From Zygnema cylindricum (lineage: Eukaryota > Streptophyta > Zygnematophyceae > Zygnematales > Zygnemataceae): 64,000 nt of DNA. Location: NCBI GenBank assembly GCA_037447655.1, contig JBBHKE010003281.1:62001-126000 (forward strand). Reading direction: 5' to 3'. The position numbers and the translations under genes are program-made. Below are positions 42,376-53,973 of the stretch, piece after piece (positions within the stretch are counted from its first letter, which is position 1; the number at the start of each line of letters is the position of its first letter). The notes beneath the pieces were generated by a model. That model saw nothing but the letters and a program-made list of their open reading frames with translations, had not been told where the DNA came from and searched no databases.

Positions 42376-42889
42376 GATACACTCTCAGAAGCTATCAAGA
42401 ATCCTACCAAACAATTGTTCTTAAGTGCTCACCAATTCTTATACAAGCATCCAAACTTCACAAAACTTTATCAGAATATAAAGTAGCATAAACAGTGATA
42501 ACTCCAAAAGTTTCAGCACAATTGACCTGACAACACTCAAGATATAATACTCAGAAGTTTCCCAAAAATAGTGTGCAGTTTTACTACTTGGAAGTCTGGA
42601 TACATAATATGTTATGAGACCTAAGTCTTATACTTGTGTTGAACTGGCAACACCAGTGTACTTGAGAGGTACATCAAACCACCAAGCTACCACTAATCTG
42701 TCAAGCTACTATTGAGCTATCACTAAGCTACCACTGAGCTATCACTAAGCTACCACTGAGCTATCACTAAGCTACCTAGAATCATATCTATAGCAATTGC
42801 TCTATCCTGTACAGAATCACATTAAAAACATCAGACGTTGCGTTGTCCGTACGGACCATATCAAATATAATCGTGGTTGCGTTGTCCTA
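42376..42889 (-). repeat. Copia-2 LTR/leader with 22-bp tandem repeat
   Basis: Copy of 31730-32243. Tandem repeat of 22 bp (unit AAGCTACCACTGAGCTATCA plus CT, about four units) at 42683-42775. Ends near GTCCGTACGGACCATATC and GGTTGCGTTG. LTR start not identified. Confidence 0.7.
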
Positions 42890-43045
42890 TCTGTGTTGCA
42901 GCTTCGCTGCTGCGCTGCTCTGTTGCTGCGCTGCTCTGCAATATAGCAGTTGCTCTGCTGTATAGCAGCTGCTCTGATGTATAGCAGCTGCGCTGCTCTG
43001 TTGTATAGCAACTACGCTGCTCTATCTGTAAAGCAGTTGCGTTGC
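42890..43045. repeat. Minisatellite, about 15-20 bp GCAGCTGCTCTG units
   Basis: Degenerate tandem units of the type TGTATAGCAGCTGCTCTG, about eight to nine copies, with shorter GCTGCGCTGCTCTG forms at the left. It extends the copia-2 leader; the partner copy at 32243 is cut off before this point. Confidence 0.8.
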
Positions 43046-43067
43046 TTTGAGACTGAAAGCTTTCCAA

Positions 43068-44004
43068 AAAGACAACAGACATAAACTCTGACCACATCCA
43101 CCTCGTGAATGGAAGACTCCCTTGAGTGGATAGCAAAAAGAATCTTTGAATTCGCTCCCCTGAGCCGTAAGTTATGGAGGGTCAAAGTTGACCTTTTGTA
43201 GAGAAGCTCTCTCGGCTATCTAGTAAATTTTTCTAAGTCCTATCTCTCTCTAAAACATTATCTACTGAAGTACGACACCAATAATAACACTGTGTTGTAC
43301 AGAAAGGTACAGGTGCCGGTGTACTTTCTGTACGGCAATTGTACTACATGGCCAACTAGTCGACACATGTCATATTTGGATTTGTTTCTGTAATCTCCGG
43401 AGATGCCGCAATCCAATGTGGTTGTGCCACGTGTCAACTGATGTGGCGGTGACCGCAAACCGTCGAAATTCTATTCCGCGATCTCGACATCCTTCGCGGT
43501 CCTCCGATCAAAAACCGAATTTCAATCGTAGCCGTCATAAATACTTGCGCGATATATGTTTCGCTATCGAAACAAAATGCGCGGTATGCGTTTCCAAACT
43601 GTACCGTACTCCATACTTTACAAAATTGTATCTATAGATGTCATATATAGTTCAGTTTAATGAACTAGTTCACTTCTAAATATATAAAATATTTATCAAA
43701 CCCTATAGCATTTATCATTGGTCCCAGACTAATAGGATAAAGCTGATCGCTACCGGCCAACTTGACGGACGGCAGGTACCAGGATCAAATCATGGGTCCG
43801 TCAAGTATCTTTTTAGTAACCTACTAAAAACAACTCCTTGTCTCTCTCTAGACAGGCAGCCATGGCTCTAGCTCCCTCTTCTACCTTCAATGACTCCGAC
43901 AAGTGTGGGAGTTGAAGAGAGGATTTACAGGCAAACTACCTCAACTTTTTTTCTGCTTTTCATTTTAGACCTAGAAAATACTAAAATAACCATTAATTTC
44001 TCCA
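43068..44004 (-). repeat. Truncated copia LTR
   Basis: Starts TGGAGAAATTAATGG at 44004 and is lost at its 3' end near 43068, within the AGGG hairpin zone. Modules: tRNA-like block 43730-43805, U3 hairpin 43858-43940, GTTTCG-CTAT-CGAAAC palindrome near 43558, GTAC cluster 43268-43350. No target duplication visible. Confidence 0.8.
43730..43805 (+). promoter_or_regulatory. Antisense tRNA-like module
   Basis: GACTAATAGGATAAAGCTG (A-box region) and AGGATCAAATCATGG (degenerate B box), about 50 bases apart, followed by the AGCCATGGCTCTAGC start of the U3 hairpin. Confidence 0.45.
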
Positions 44005-44285
44005 TACATGTACTTCGCAAGTGTACCGCGTCATTGTACCTAAAAGATCTCCTTCACTCTGGTGGCTTTCAAGACAAAACGGTATTTCTTTTCTGCTAAG
44101 ATTTTACGGTCACTTTGTCTGAATGCAAGTGACTTTGGAGACTTATGATTTTTTTTTAAATGCCTCGATATATTGGGAATACGATATATTGATTTTCGAT
44201 ATATTGAAGTGATATATCGATTATTGGGTACCTGAAATTCGATATATATTGAATATAGGCAAAAGGTCCTCGATACCGATCACTA
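44005..44285 (-). repeat. CGATATATCG-rich dispersed repeat, copy 2
   Basis: Inverted copy of 28655-28985: CTTCGCAAGTGTACCGCG, AAAAGATCTCCTTCACTCTG, an A/T run, then ATATATCGATT palindromes ending in CCTCGATACCGATCAC. Confidence 0.7.
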
Positions 44286-44682
44286 TTTAATACCTTATTT
44301 CCAAAATCTTTAAAAATATAATTCGTATTTTTACTTGCTCTTAGCTAGTGTTGGGTATCAAGTATATTTATATCGCGATAATTTCGAAATTCAATATATT
44401 GAATATCGATCGAACAGACTCTTCGATATATTGTACTGGGACCAACATAAATCATCGCGATATATATCGCGATATATAGAATTTTTAATATTTGATATTT
44501 TTTATAATATATTATTTTAGGGAAAAAGACAAATTGGTTGATACGCCACGTACGACGTGATTTTCGTTCCCTCACTTGAAGGTAGACCCCGCAAAATGCA
44601 ACCGACAAAAAAGTACTAATTCTATAATTAACATAATAACTTATTTAGTGCGTAGAGAACTTCACATACGAAAAGTTCACAC
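44286..44682. other. AT-rich spacer with a further CGATATAT block
   Basis: GTGTTGGGTATCAAG near 44347, followed by ATCGCGATATATATCGCG-type palindromes to about 44480, is probably a third, decayed member of the same repeat. The rest, to the LTR start at 44683, shows nothing recognisable. Confidence 0.5.
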
Positions 44683-45674
44683 TGTATTTTTGTGACCTCC
44701 ATTAGTCCACAGAATGTCCATTGGTCCACATAATGTCCTGCTTATATAGAGTCTCTAGGATAGTATTTGTAATTTTGACTTTGGCAATGTATAAGTGTCA
44801 CCCTGGCACACAAAAAACTCTGACCGACTTCACCTCGTGTAGCCTGGACTCTTTTGAGTTGGCAGCATAAAAAATCACTGAAATTGCTCACCCGAGCATT
44901 AAGTTATGGATGACCAAAAATGGCCAAATATATACAGATGCACTCTAAGAGAGAGGCGAAAAACCCAAAATTATCTAAGTCCTAAACTCCCTCTCTAAGC
45001 CTTCTACTAATGTACCTAGCCAATCAAAAGAGTGTAAAGTACAAGAAGGTACATGTACCGCTGCACTTCTTGTCGGGCCATAGTACGGCATGGCCGCTCA
45101 GCTGACGTGCGTCGATTCCTGAGCAGTAGTTTCTCCCTCCGTGATATCCGGTGTCCAATCATACCTCACCATAGGTCACCTGCCGAGAGCTGCTCCGCAA
45201 ACCGCCAAAATTCCATTCCGCTCCACCAGCTCAATTTTTAGTCGTTTGATCTAATCAAAACATTTGATTTTGTCCGTCGAAATAAAATGTTGTTTTGTAT
45301 ATTCCGTTTGGTCCGGTTTTTGTGTCGACCGGTACGTTTCCATGTTCAATTTGTCTTGTAGTTTACTTGAATGGAATATGCCGCCCTGTAATGTATAAGT
45401 ATTAATCGTACCCAACATACGTTAACGATCTTCAACACCGAACAGATAAGACCGAGGGCTATGCCGTATGGTTACTATCCGAGAGGTCACAGGATCAAAA
45501 CTTGGTCTTGGCCATCTTTCTTTTGTAGGAGCTGGGTCTTCTGCTCCTATCTGTCTGTCTCCTTGTTTATATAGGGCAGCCGCTGCGTGCTCGTCCTCGG
45601 TGACTAAGACAAGTATGAGGGCTGTTGTAAGACCATGAGCAAAAGATTAAGAATATAGAGTACCTTTTTCAACA
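44683..45674 (-). repeat. 3' LTR of copia element M
   Basis: TGTTGAAAAAGGTACTC (45674, after AATAAGGGGAG) to CACAAAAATACA (44683). It is more diverged than the other LTRs but keeps the antisense tRNA-like block (45445-45515), part of the hairpin (CTCGGTGACTAAGACAAGT near 45597) and the GTAC cluster near 45000-45080. Confidence 0.75.
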
Positions 45675-45708
45675 CTCCCCTTATTTTCTAGTCTATCTTT
45701 TGCTTCAG

Positions 45709-48700
45709 TTAACACTTCTCCCTACAAAATATTAATTTGGTAGAAGGAACCGGCTTAGTCATCATATCAGCTACCATTTCTCCATCTGGTCTATATTCCA
45801 AACTAATTATATTATTCTCAACCTTCTCTCTAACAGAGCTCAAATGAATATCCATGTGCTTTGCTTTAAAGTGATGCTTAGGATTTGATGCAATTGCAAT
45901 TGCAGCTTGATTGTCACAAAATATCTTTTGCACTCCATTCTTCATATATCCCAATTCTTGAAGCAAAGATTTCACCCACATTAATTCTTTCACATCCGAA
46001 CAAAGGGCCATATACTCAGCCTCCATGGTGGACTGAGCAGTCACCTTTTGTTGCTTGGTGCTCCAACAATAAGCCCCATTCCCAACATGTAACACATACC
46101 CAGAAGTACACCTCCTCATCGGAGTATCCCGATAACTAGCATCACTCCAAGTGGTTATTTCAGTGTTTTCCCCTCCCAAATGTAACCATAGATCTCTCGT
46201 TCCTATCAAGTACCCCATGACCCTTTTGGTCACTCCTAATCTTTTTTCTTAGGATCATTTAGACTCATACTTAATACCCCCACAACTGTTGCTATATCAA
46301 GACGAGTACAGTTCAAAAAATAGATCAAACTACTGAGAACTTGTCTCTACGGAATAGTGTGCATGAACTTGCTTTCCTCAAGTCCTAACTCATTATCCAA
46401 GATCAAGACTCCCTCTTTTGAGCTCCCCTCATTTCCTTTCTTTAAGTCCATTGGAGTCGTACAACTATTTGCCTTATCCATTTGAAATTTTTCAAGCATA
46501 TTTCCAACTGTTTCCTTTTTAGTTACTCTAATTGTTTTCTTCTCTCTTTCCCTCTCCATCCGAATTCCCAAAATATACTTTGCCTCCCCCAAGTCTTTCA
46601 TTTCAAATCTACTCTTTAGATCTTTTTTCAATTCATAAATTTTATCTATTGTAAAATCACTAGTAACAAACAAATCATCAACATATATGGCAATGAAAAT
46701 TATACTTTCATCATCCTCAAATAGATAGATGGAATGATCCAAACTGATTCGAATATATCCCAAACTTGTTAAAAACTCGTCCAGCTTCTTGCTCCATTGG
46801 CGTAGAGCTTGCTTTAGTTCATAAAGAGACTTTATCAATCTGCACACCTTGCTTTCTTCTCCTTTCTCCACAAATCCTTCCGCCTGTCGCATGAAGATCT
46901 CTTCTTCTAATTCTACGTGTAAGAAAGCGGTTTTGATGTCCATCTGGTGCACTTTCATATCTTCCGCTGACGCTAAACTAAGTAGAATCCGGACGGAGGG
47001 AAATCTAACAACCAGAGCGAAGGTCTCCTCATAATCGATTCCCTCCTTCTGTGTAAATCCCTTTGCCACCAATCTGGTCTTGTATCGCTCGATATTGTTA
47101 TCCGGATTGAGTTTCAGCTTAAATACCCACTTACATCCTATTGCATTTTTGTCCGGAGGACAATCCACCAACTCCCATGTGTTTGCTTCCATAATGGAAG
47201 CCATCTCATCATTAATAACTGTCACCCATCTACTACGTTCCAGACTATTAACTGCTTCCGAGCACTCAAATGTGACATCTTAGTTACATTGTTGTTCACT
47301 TGTCTCTCTTCAAGTATCTTGTTGCTTCTCCTTCCTCCTTCAAACTCCGACGCTGGAATGGAGGGTAATCTCAGATTTCTCCGAATAACTTCATATTCTC
47401 CCCTATCCGTGGAGTCCATCTCTGGACGTTCATCGACCATTTCCGGTCTTTCCTCGTTTTCTTCCTCGGTTTCAACCGGAAGTTGTGACTCCAAGAGAGG
47501 GTCGTTCCGGGTGAGATTTTTCTCTTCCTCTGCAAGGTCAGGCTGAACCAAAGTTCGGTTAGAAGAATCTGAATCTAACTCATTTTCGGATTCATTTCTA
47601 ATCTTAACCGGTTAAGTGTATTTAAAAGGATCTATGGACTTCCCTTCATCCATGACTGCCAAGTGTTTTACTAAAATGATGTCTTCTCTTTCGAGATCAT
47701 AAACTCTATATCTCTTTACATTTTCATCATACCCAAGTAGGTATCTCGGCTTTCCCCTTCCATCTAACTTCCAATCAGATTTTTCTATGTGTAGACTAAA
47801 CACTTGACTTCCAAACACCTTTCAACGTGAAATATGAGGTTTTCTCCCAGTCCATCTCTCATAAGGTGTATGTCCTTTTACCGCCGAGGTAAGGACTCTA
47901 TTTTGAGATGGTTATCACAATTCATAGCTTCTGCCCAAGACTTTTTTTTATCTTTTAATATGACAACATACTACGAGCACTATCACTTAATGTCCGATTT
48001 AGTCTCTCGGCTACACCGTTTTTATTTTTGGGTTCCTTGGGACAGTCTTTTGGTGTTGAACCCCTTTCCTCTTTCAAGTAATCCTCAAACTCAGTAGAAG
48101 TGTATTCCCCCCCATTATCACTCCTCAATCTCTTTATAGGTGTCTCATAAAGCTTTCCACTCCATGCTTTATTCTCCTTAAAATAAGCCGAAACCTTAGT
48201 TTTGTTTTTCAAGAAATATACTCTAGAGTATTAGACCAATCATCAGTGATAGTAAGCATAAATCTTTTCCCTCCAACTGGTGGCACTTTTGCCTGTCCCC
48301 ATATGTCAGTATGTACTAGATCTAAGACCTTTTCACCCTTATATGTTGCAATTTTTGGAAACGACAATCTGTGGGCCTTTCCTTGAGTACATCCACTACA
48401 ATCATCTAAAGTCTCATTGTCTCCAAATTGTATCCCCTCAACTACACCCACTTTCTTCATTTCCTTCAATCTATCTAGACGCACATGTCCCAATCTTTTA
48501 TGCCACATCATCAAATCACTTACACCAACATAGTAAACCCTATGTCTTCATTACTTATTCAGCTCTAACATAATCTTGCTACCTTTTGAGGTACACTTCA
48601 TTCTATAATGCAACAAAAGACTCATTTCTTAGTACTAGTCTCAAAACCCTTATCATCTATGATTGACATAGAGATAAGATTCTTCTTCAACGCTGGAATA

Positions 48701-48731
48701 AAAAGAACATCAGAGAAAGTGACCATAGATG
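45709..48731 (-). pseudogene. Copia element M Pol, truncated and frameshifted
   Basis: Minus-strand order: end of the protease region (FSDVLFIPAL, 48731-48600); HHCC domain (KRLGHVRLDR, CSGCTQGKAH) 48514-48330; integrase core (HTDIWGQAK, SDNGGEYTS, KNGVAERLNRTL) to 47955; integrase C-terminal pieces 47818-47230; a long intact RT segment 47225-46347 (VHQMDIKTAF, IAIYVDDLFV); RNase H 46233-45709 (SDASYRDTP, STMEAEYMA, DNQAAIAI). At least five frame breaks separate these, including one between RT and RNase H near 46240-46347. The coding start and Gag are missing because the next element is inserted at 48731/48732. Confidence 0.88.
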
Positions 48732-49737
48732 TGCAATTTTGTGTCCTCCATTGGACTACGAAATACAGAAAGCCTCTAGATAGTTATTAGCTAACCCACT
48801 TTCAATGGCAACCACTGCTACCCAAGCAGAGAAGTAGACAATCTGACTGCACCCTTGTGTAGCCTGGACTCCTGTAAGTCCGTAAGAAAAAGAATCTCTG
48901 AAAACGACCAACCACGCGATAAGTTATTAGGCAGTAAAAATGTCAATTTGTACAAACTCTGAAAGAGAGAGGTGACTGCCTACCAAAATTTTCTAAATCC
49001 TGATTCCCACAAATAACTCCTATCTACTGATGTATGGACCAATCAAAATATTGTACCGTACCAAAAAGTACTACTGGCGGTGTACCTTTTGTACGACCTA
49101 TGTACGACAAGGCTATTAAGCGGACGCGTGTCCACTTTTCACTCGTCCGTACGTTCCTTGCAATTCCCGCGACCGAATGTTATCTCTCCACGTGGCGCCA
49201 GGTCATGTCACGTCAATAAACGCCAATGTGACCATTCCAAGATCCCGGCGATCATGTGCGTTGTCGGATATGAACCAAAACGCAATCTCAGCTGTCATAA
49301 ATACTTGTGTGATATTCGTTTCGCTGTCGAAACAAAATGCGTGGTATCTGTTTCAAAATAGCATCGTACTTCGTACTTTTACAAAACTGTATCTATGCAT
49401 GCCGTATACAGTTGGAGTTAATATCTATCATACCCTATAGCATTTAGCATTGGTCCTAGTCTAATAGGATAAAGCTGACAGTTACCGGCTGACCTGACGG
49501 ACGGCAGGTACCGGGATGAAGTCCTGGGTCCGTCAAGTCTTCTTTTAGTAAACTAAAAATAACTGCTTGTTAAACTAAGGCAGCCATGTTTCAACCACCC
49601 TCTCTATCCTTCAGTGACTATAGCAAGTATGGGGGCTAGAGAGAAGAGGTGGAGGCAGGCTATCCGTACTTTTCTTTTCCTTTTATACCAACATATTTAT
49701 ACCTAGAAAATACTATTGAAATCTATTAATTTCAACA
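48732..49737 (-). repeat. 3' LTR of copia element O (F2 type)
   Basis: TGTTGAAATTAATAG (49737, after TAAAGGGAG) to ACAAAATTGCA (48732). Same subfamily as the LTRs of element C. It interrupts the Pol of element M. tRNA-like block at 49452-49535, U3 hairpin about 49585-49665. Confidence 0.88.
49452..49535 (+). promoter_or_regulatory. Antisense tRNA-like module
   Basis: TAGTCTAATAGGATAAAGCT (A-box region) and a weak B box (CGGGATGAAGTCCTGGG) in the usual spacing, opposite in strand to the LTR. Confidence 0.4.
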
Positions 49738-49750
49738 CTCCCTTTATTTA

Positions 49751-51126
49751 CTAGTCTAATTTTAACTTCAGTTTTAGTCCACATTTTTCTTTGCAATATT
49801 TTAATTTAGGAGAAGGCACTAGTTTTGTCATCATATCAGCCACCATTTCCTCTTCAGATTTATATACAAGATTCACAATCTTATTCTCAACATTTTCCCT
49901 TACAAAATTCAATCTTATGTCCATATGCTTAGCTTTGAAATAATGTTTTCGATTAGCTGCAATTGCAATGGCAGCTTGATTATCACAAAACACTTCATGT
50001 ACTCCCTCCTTCATATACCCCAGTTCTAGCAACAAGGACTTGACCCACATCAATTCTTTCACTGCAGAACAAGAGGCCATGTACTCAACCTCCATAGTAG
50101 ACTGCGCCACCACCTTTTGTTGCTTACTGCTCCAACAGCGAGCACCTTCCCCCACATACAACACATACCCAGAAGTGCATCTTCTCATAGGTGCGTCCCC
50201 ATAACTGGCATCACTCCAAGTAGTGATGTCAGTGTGCTCCCCTCCCAAATGCAACCATAACTCTCTGGTTCCCACCAGATATCTCATGACTCTCTTGGTT
50301 GCCTCCCAGTCTCTCTTCCTAGGATCATTAAGACTCCTACTGAGTACTCCAATTGCTGCCGCTATGTCCGGCCTGGTACAATTCATGAAATAGATTAAAC
50401 TTCCTACAACCTGTCTATAGTGAATAGACTTCATAAACTCTCTCTCCTGTGGACTCATCTGATCATCTAAGATCAACACTCCTTCTACACTCCCATCACT
50501 TGCGTTTTTCAAATCCATGGGAGTGGTACAACTGTTAGCATTTTCCATCTGGAATTTCTCAAGCATATTACTTATTGCTTCTTTTTGAGTAAGTCTGATA
50601 ATCTTCTGTTGAAAAGAGGTAATTAATAGTTCACTTCCCTATTTTAGTTTTGTTTTAAAGAAAGAGAGTGAGGATCAAAGGCGCGCCATGGCTGCCGCCA
50701 TATTTAGAAAGTGGCAGTTTTTGCAGATAAGGGTATTTTGGATAAAATGATACCTAGGTCTAGATTTGAACCTGTGACCTCTAGACTCTTTATAGCCTAA
50801 CGCCTTAACCATTAAGGCGTTACGAAACGATACACGTGACGGGTTTCATAAATATATAAACATTAACGAAACAGCTAATTAACAGCAGACTAACCAAAAT
50901 GAGCAATTTCTGCATCTAGTTTTTTGTTCCATTGTCGAAGAGCCAGCTTAAGTCCATACAAGGACTTTATGAGCCTGCAGACTTTGCTCTCTTCCCCATT
51001 CTCCACGAATCCCTTTGGTTGCCGCATGAAGATTTTTTCCTCTAACTCACCATTGAGAAATGCGATCTTAATATCCATTTGATGAACTTCCATGTCTTCC
51101 GCTGCTGCTAGACTGAGGAGAATCCT
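49751..51126 (-). pseudogene. Copia element O RT-RNase H, interrupted twice
   Basis: RNase H and the RT C-terminus are open over 50566-49751 on the minus strand (MEVEYMA replaces MEAEYMA; DNQAAIAI present). At 50606 the RT breaks at KIIRLTQKEA; 301 bp of unrelated LTR-like DNA follow, and RT resumes at 50908 with KKLDAE and the upstream blocks to VHQMDIKIAFL. About 170 RT codons, including the YVDD box, are missing across that insert. At 51126/51127 the frame is cut again by the long-LTR element. The remaining 5' part should lie beyond the right edge of the window. Confidence 0.85.
50607..50907 (+). repeat. Short LTR-like insert with tRNA-like block
   Basis: Begins TGTTGAAAAGAGG like the LTR starts of the F2 group, then GGCGCGCCATGGCTGCCGCC. 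It next holds an antisense tRNA-like block (50757-50825: minus strand A box TGGTTAAGGCG in a CGCC/GGCG D-arm, B box GGTTCAAATCT). Only the first 300 bp of an LTR appear to be present; it replaces a piece of RT. Confidence 0.6.
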
Positions 51127-51159
51127 TGTCATGCCGCATCGTGTTTGTTGCCCGAGCGC

Positions 51160-51365
51160 ACGATATCATGCCCGCACGCGCGATATTTGGTGTGCGCGCA
51201 CGATGTAATGCACGCACGCGCAATAATTTACATGCACGCACGGTATTTCTCACGCGCGCGCAGTATTTCACACGCACGCGCGGTATTTTGCACGCACGCA
51301 CGGTATTTTGCACGCACGCGCAGTTTTGTGCATGCACGCGCGATTTGATGCACGCACGTTTGATT
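51160..51365. repeat. Minisatellite in U3, about 16-24 bp CACGCACGCGCG units
   Basis: About ten units of the type CACGCACGCGCGGTATTTTG. The alternating purine-pyrimidine CG/CA core could adopt Z-DNA. The equivalents are at 56935-57130 and 61816-62010. Confidence 0.88.
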
Positions 51366-52865
51366 TTTGCGTTCGCATGTGCAAGTTTTCGTCGGTTCAT
51401 TTGTTTATGATGTGAACGCGATTTGCGTTCACATACAATTACATGCATACTAATTCCGTGTGCACGTTTTATATGTTTCATTTTGTGCGCAGGTATGCGA
51501 TTTTCGAATTATGGACGCGAAATATCGTTTGAGCGACGCATCGCGATTTCCGGGGATATTTCGTGCAATATGGTACGTTTCGTACGGTATGTTTTGTTTC
51601 GTGCATTTGCACGCGATTTTGGGAGTATTGACGTGAAGTATCGTTTGGAGGCGTATCGCGATTTCCGGGCGACGCTTCGATACATATATTTATTTTAATC
51701 GTGAACCCATGTAGGTTCCCGCATACATGTAGTTAGGGAGGGACGGTAAATTTTGTCAGGCGTACGGCAGACAATGTTGGCCGCCTATTGGCCAACATCT
51801 TTAGTAGTTTCATGCATGTAAAGTAGACTAGACGTAGGCTAATTTTGCTTAGGCTTAGCGTAGCTCTTACTTAACCTAATTCTCAGACTTAGAGAATATA
51901 GCTTTTGGACAAGAATTTTCTTTTGGCAGCGGAGCTTTTCTCTTGCTCTCTCTCTCACCGATTGCCCACGTGTCTTTGTAGAGGTTAGATAGGTTAAGAA
52001 TATTTCCCCTTTTATTTTTGCCCACGTTTTTAATCCACACGGCCTAAGGCCACGTCCGGAAGGTTTCCCTCCAAACTTGGTCTTTTGGTGGAAGTGTGGA
52101 ATTGGAGATCGTGGGGGAGCACATCTGTACGTTGCTGTACCTTCCTCAGGCAGCTTGACGGTTTGGTTGTGTGTTTGTGTCTTGTTTGTATTTCGGTTGG
52201 CTTGAAAGGAGTGTATTTTTGATCGGATTTGGATTTTCCCGTGTTCCGGTTGGAATATTTCTTGCTTTGTTATCGTAACGGGATAACTCTTGTAGGGAAT
52301 GTGATAAAGATCACAGAGCCTAGTGGCTACCTCCTGGCTTAGCATTCTTGTCCAAAGCTACACTTTTCAAAATCACATTTTCTCAAAGTCTATTTTAAAA
52401 AAAAATAAAAAATTATTAAAAATAAAAAATTTATTTCATAAAAAAATATTACCTTTCATATCCAGTTTTTATTTTTGTTTTTTTCTTTCTATTTTCCTGC
52501 CTATTTACCTTTCATTTTCAGTTTTACTTATCAGTTTTGTGTGATAAAATAAATTTCATTATTTTCAATATAAAATCCACCGCTTTTCATTTCTATATTT
52601 TCTTCCACCTATTTTTTGATTTGGTTTTTTCTCCTTGTTTTCCCTTTCTACAAGTTTCATTCTACTTTCTTTCTATTTTTGCTTTCGATTTCAGTTTTGC
52701 ATTGGGAAAACATATTATAGAAATAATTTTATTTTATATAAAAAAAAAAAACATTTTGTTTTTGTTTTTTGTTTTATTCTTTCTTGCTTACAATCCTTGT
52801 CCTTGTATATTGTTGCCACTCTATTTCTAGTCTGCAGATTTAGGTCTGATTTTTGTCAGATTTTT

Positions 52866-52950
52866 AGGGTTAATCTGCGGAATTAGGGTTTGGTCGCAGA
52901 TTTAGGGTTTGGGCCGCAGATTTAGGGTTTGGGCGGATTTAGGGTTTATT
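52866..52950. repeat. Cluster of TTTAGGGTTT telomere-like motifs
   Basis: Six TTAGGGTT cores in about 85 bp, three within a repeated GCAGATTTAGGGTTTGGGC unit. The same cluster is at 63553-63640 in the 3' LTR. The spacing is not that of a telomeric array. Confidence 0.8.
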
Positions 52951-53311
52951 TTTTGGAATTCTTAACCCTAGGTCAGCATATTACCATCCCTTGGTCGCAG
53001 ATTTTTGATTTTTGCAGCGTGGTATTAGGGTTTGGGAAACCTTTTTGCCCAATTTTACCGTACTTTTTGTTTTATTTTGACCTTTTCTCAATCTTTCTTA
53101 TCTTTCTTTCCTTTAGTGCAACTTCTTTTGCTGGCTAGTTGATGTTTGGTTTGTGGTGGATTTGATACTCTCTTTCTGTATCATTTGCCAAATTTAATCA
53201 TTCATAAAACCTAGCAAAGTAAAAAAATATATTCATATATATTTGATTTGTACGAATTATAACATATAATTATCATTGCTTTATAGTTGGGTATAGCGTG
53301 GCATAGCGCTG

Positions 53312-53973
53312 ATACGCATACCCTAGCAGGATACTAATTGCCTGGGTGTTTAGTGGTGGTCCTGGGTACGATTATTCGGAACCGAGGCGGGTCACGTTCC
53401 TAAGGACCCTGCAAAATCCGACTTGCTTCAACCAAGTCCGGTTCACTTTTAGTACTCACCAGAGTATTAAAAGTGTTTGTAAGTATCCCGATGCCTTGCG
53501 GGTACAAGAGCGTCACGATATAGTGTGGACACTCGTGTAGAGGGATCGGTGTGGATTGGTTCTATTACGAACCTTTCTTTTTGAGCATTTGCATTCTCCT
53601 TATTTTCCTTGCATGCTATCTGGCCGTGAGTGGCCTTGAGGTTTCGTGTGACTATCTGGATTGGATTTCCTTTTATAGATCTTGCCGTGGGTGGCACTGT
53701 TTAGACACTTTTCCGTCTGTGCCGCTGTAGATCTGCACCGGAAGGTGCTTGGATAGTGCTCTGTTTGTTTTTATAGATCTGGCCCTTCGGCCTTGCCCCA
53801 TTGTTTGCAGGGTAGAGGTTTTGGTATTCCGGCTTTTTGCTAGATCTAACCACCGGGTCTTGCTAGAGACTTCGTGTGTTCACTTATTTTGTGTGGATTG
53901 GCCTGTCACTTGACGCACCTCGGTTAGGTCGTTTTGAAATTTCCAGTCATAATCGAGGGTTTTCTCTTTGTTT
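53312..53973 (+). other. Leader of element P with TAGATCT-hairpin modules
   Basis: Non-coding. Four TAGATCT motifs (53676, 53728, 53774, 53841) are each followed at once by a short hairpin: TGCC-GGCA; GCACC-GGAA-GGTGC (GNRA-type loop, 53735-53748); GGCC-CTTC-GGCC (53781-53792); ACC-GGT. A further GGCC-GTGAGT-GGCC hairpin lies near 53622. The LTR end and primer site must lie near the start of this segment but could not be assigned to a tRNA. Confidence 0.5.

Larger units (their letters stand above)
51127..53311 (+). repeat. 5' LTR of element P (minimum extent)
   Basis: Aligns with 61776-64000 throughout. The true 3' end lies beyond 53311, since the second copy runs off the window. From the start it contains the CACGCACGCGCG minisatellite (51160-51365), a hairpin (ATGTTGGCC/GGCCAACAT, near 51773-51800), long T/A-rich tracts (52370-52830) and a TTTAGGG cluster (52866-52950). 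The first 700 bp are clearly more diverged from the other two LTR copies than those are from each other. Hydrophobic plus-strand frames at 52323-53138 are just T-rich DNA. Confidence 0.8.

Noticed and set aside
50757-50825. Candidate tRNA gene on the minus strand
   Set aside because: It has A- and B-box motifs and a good D-arm, but the T-stem and acceptor stem do not pair and the anticodon loop has the wrong length. The same block recurs in all LTRs, so it is an LTR module.
51160-51365. Regular short repeats that might suggest a CRISPR array
   Set aside because: Units are contiguous and degenerate without unique spacers, in eukaryotic LTR DNA; this is a minisatellite.
52323-53138. Several hydrophobic plus-strand ORFs that look like membrane proteins
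   Set aside because: They arise from T-rich tracts in the long LTR, overlap one another in different frames and are not kept in the second LTR copy.
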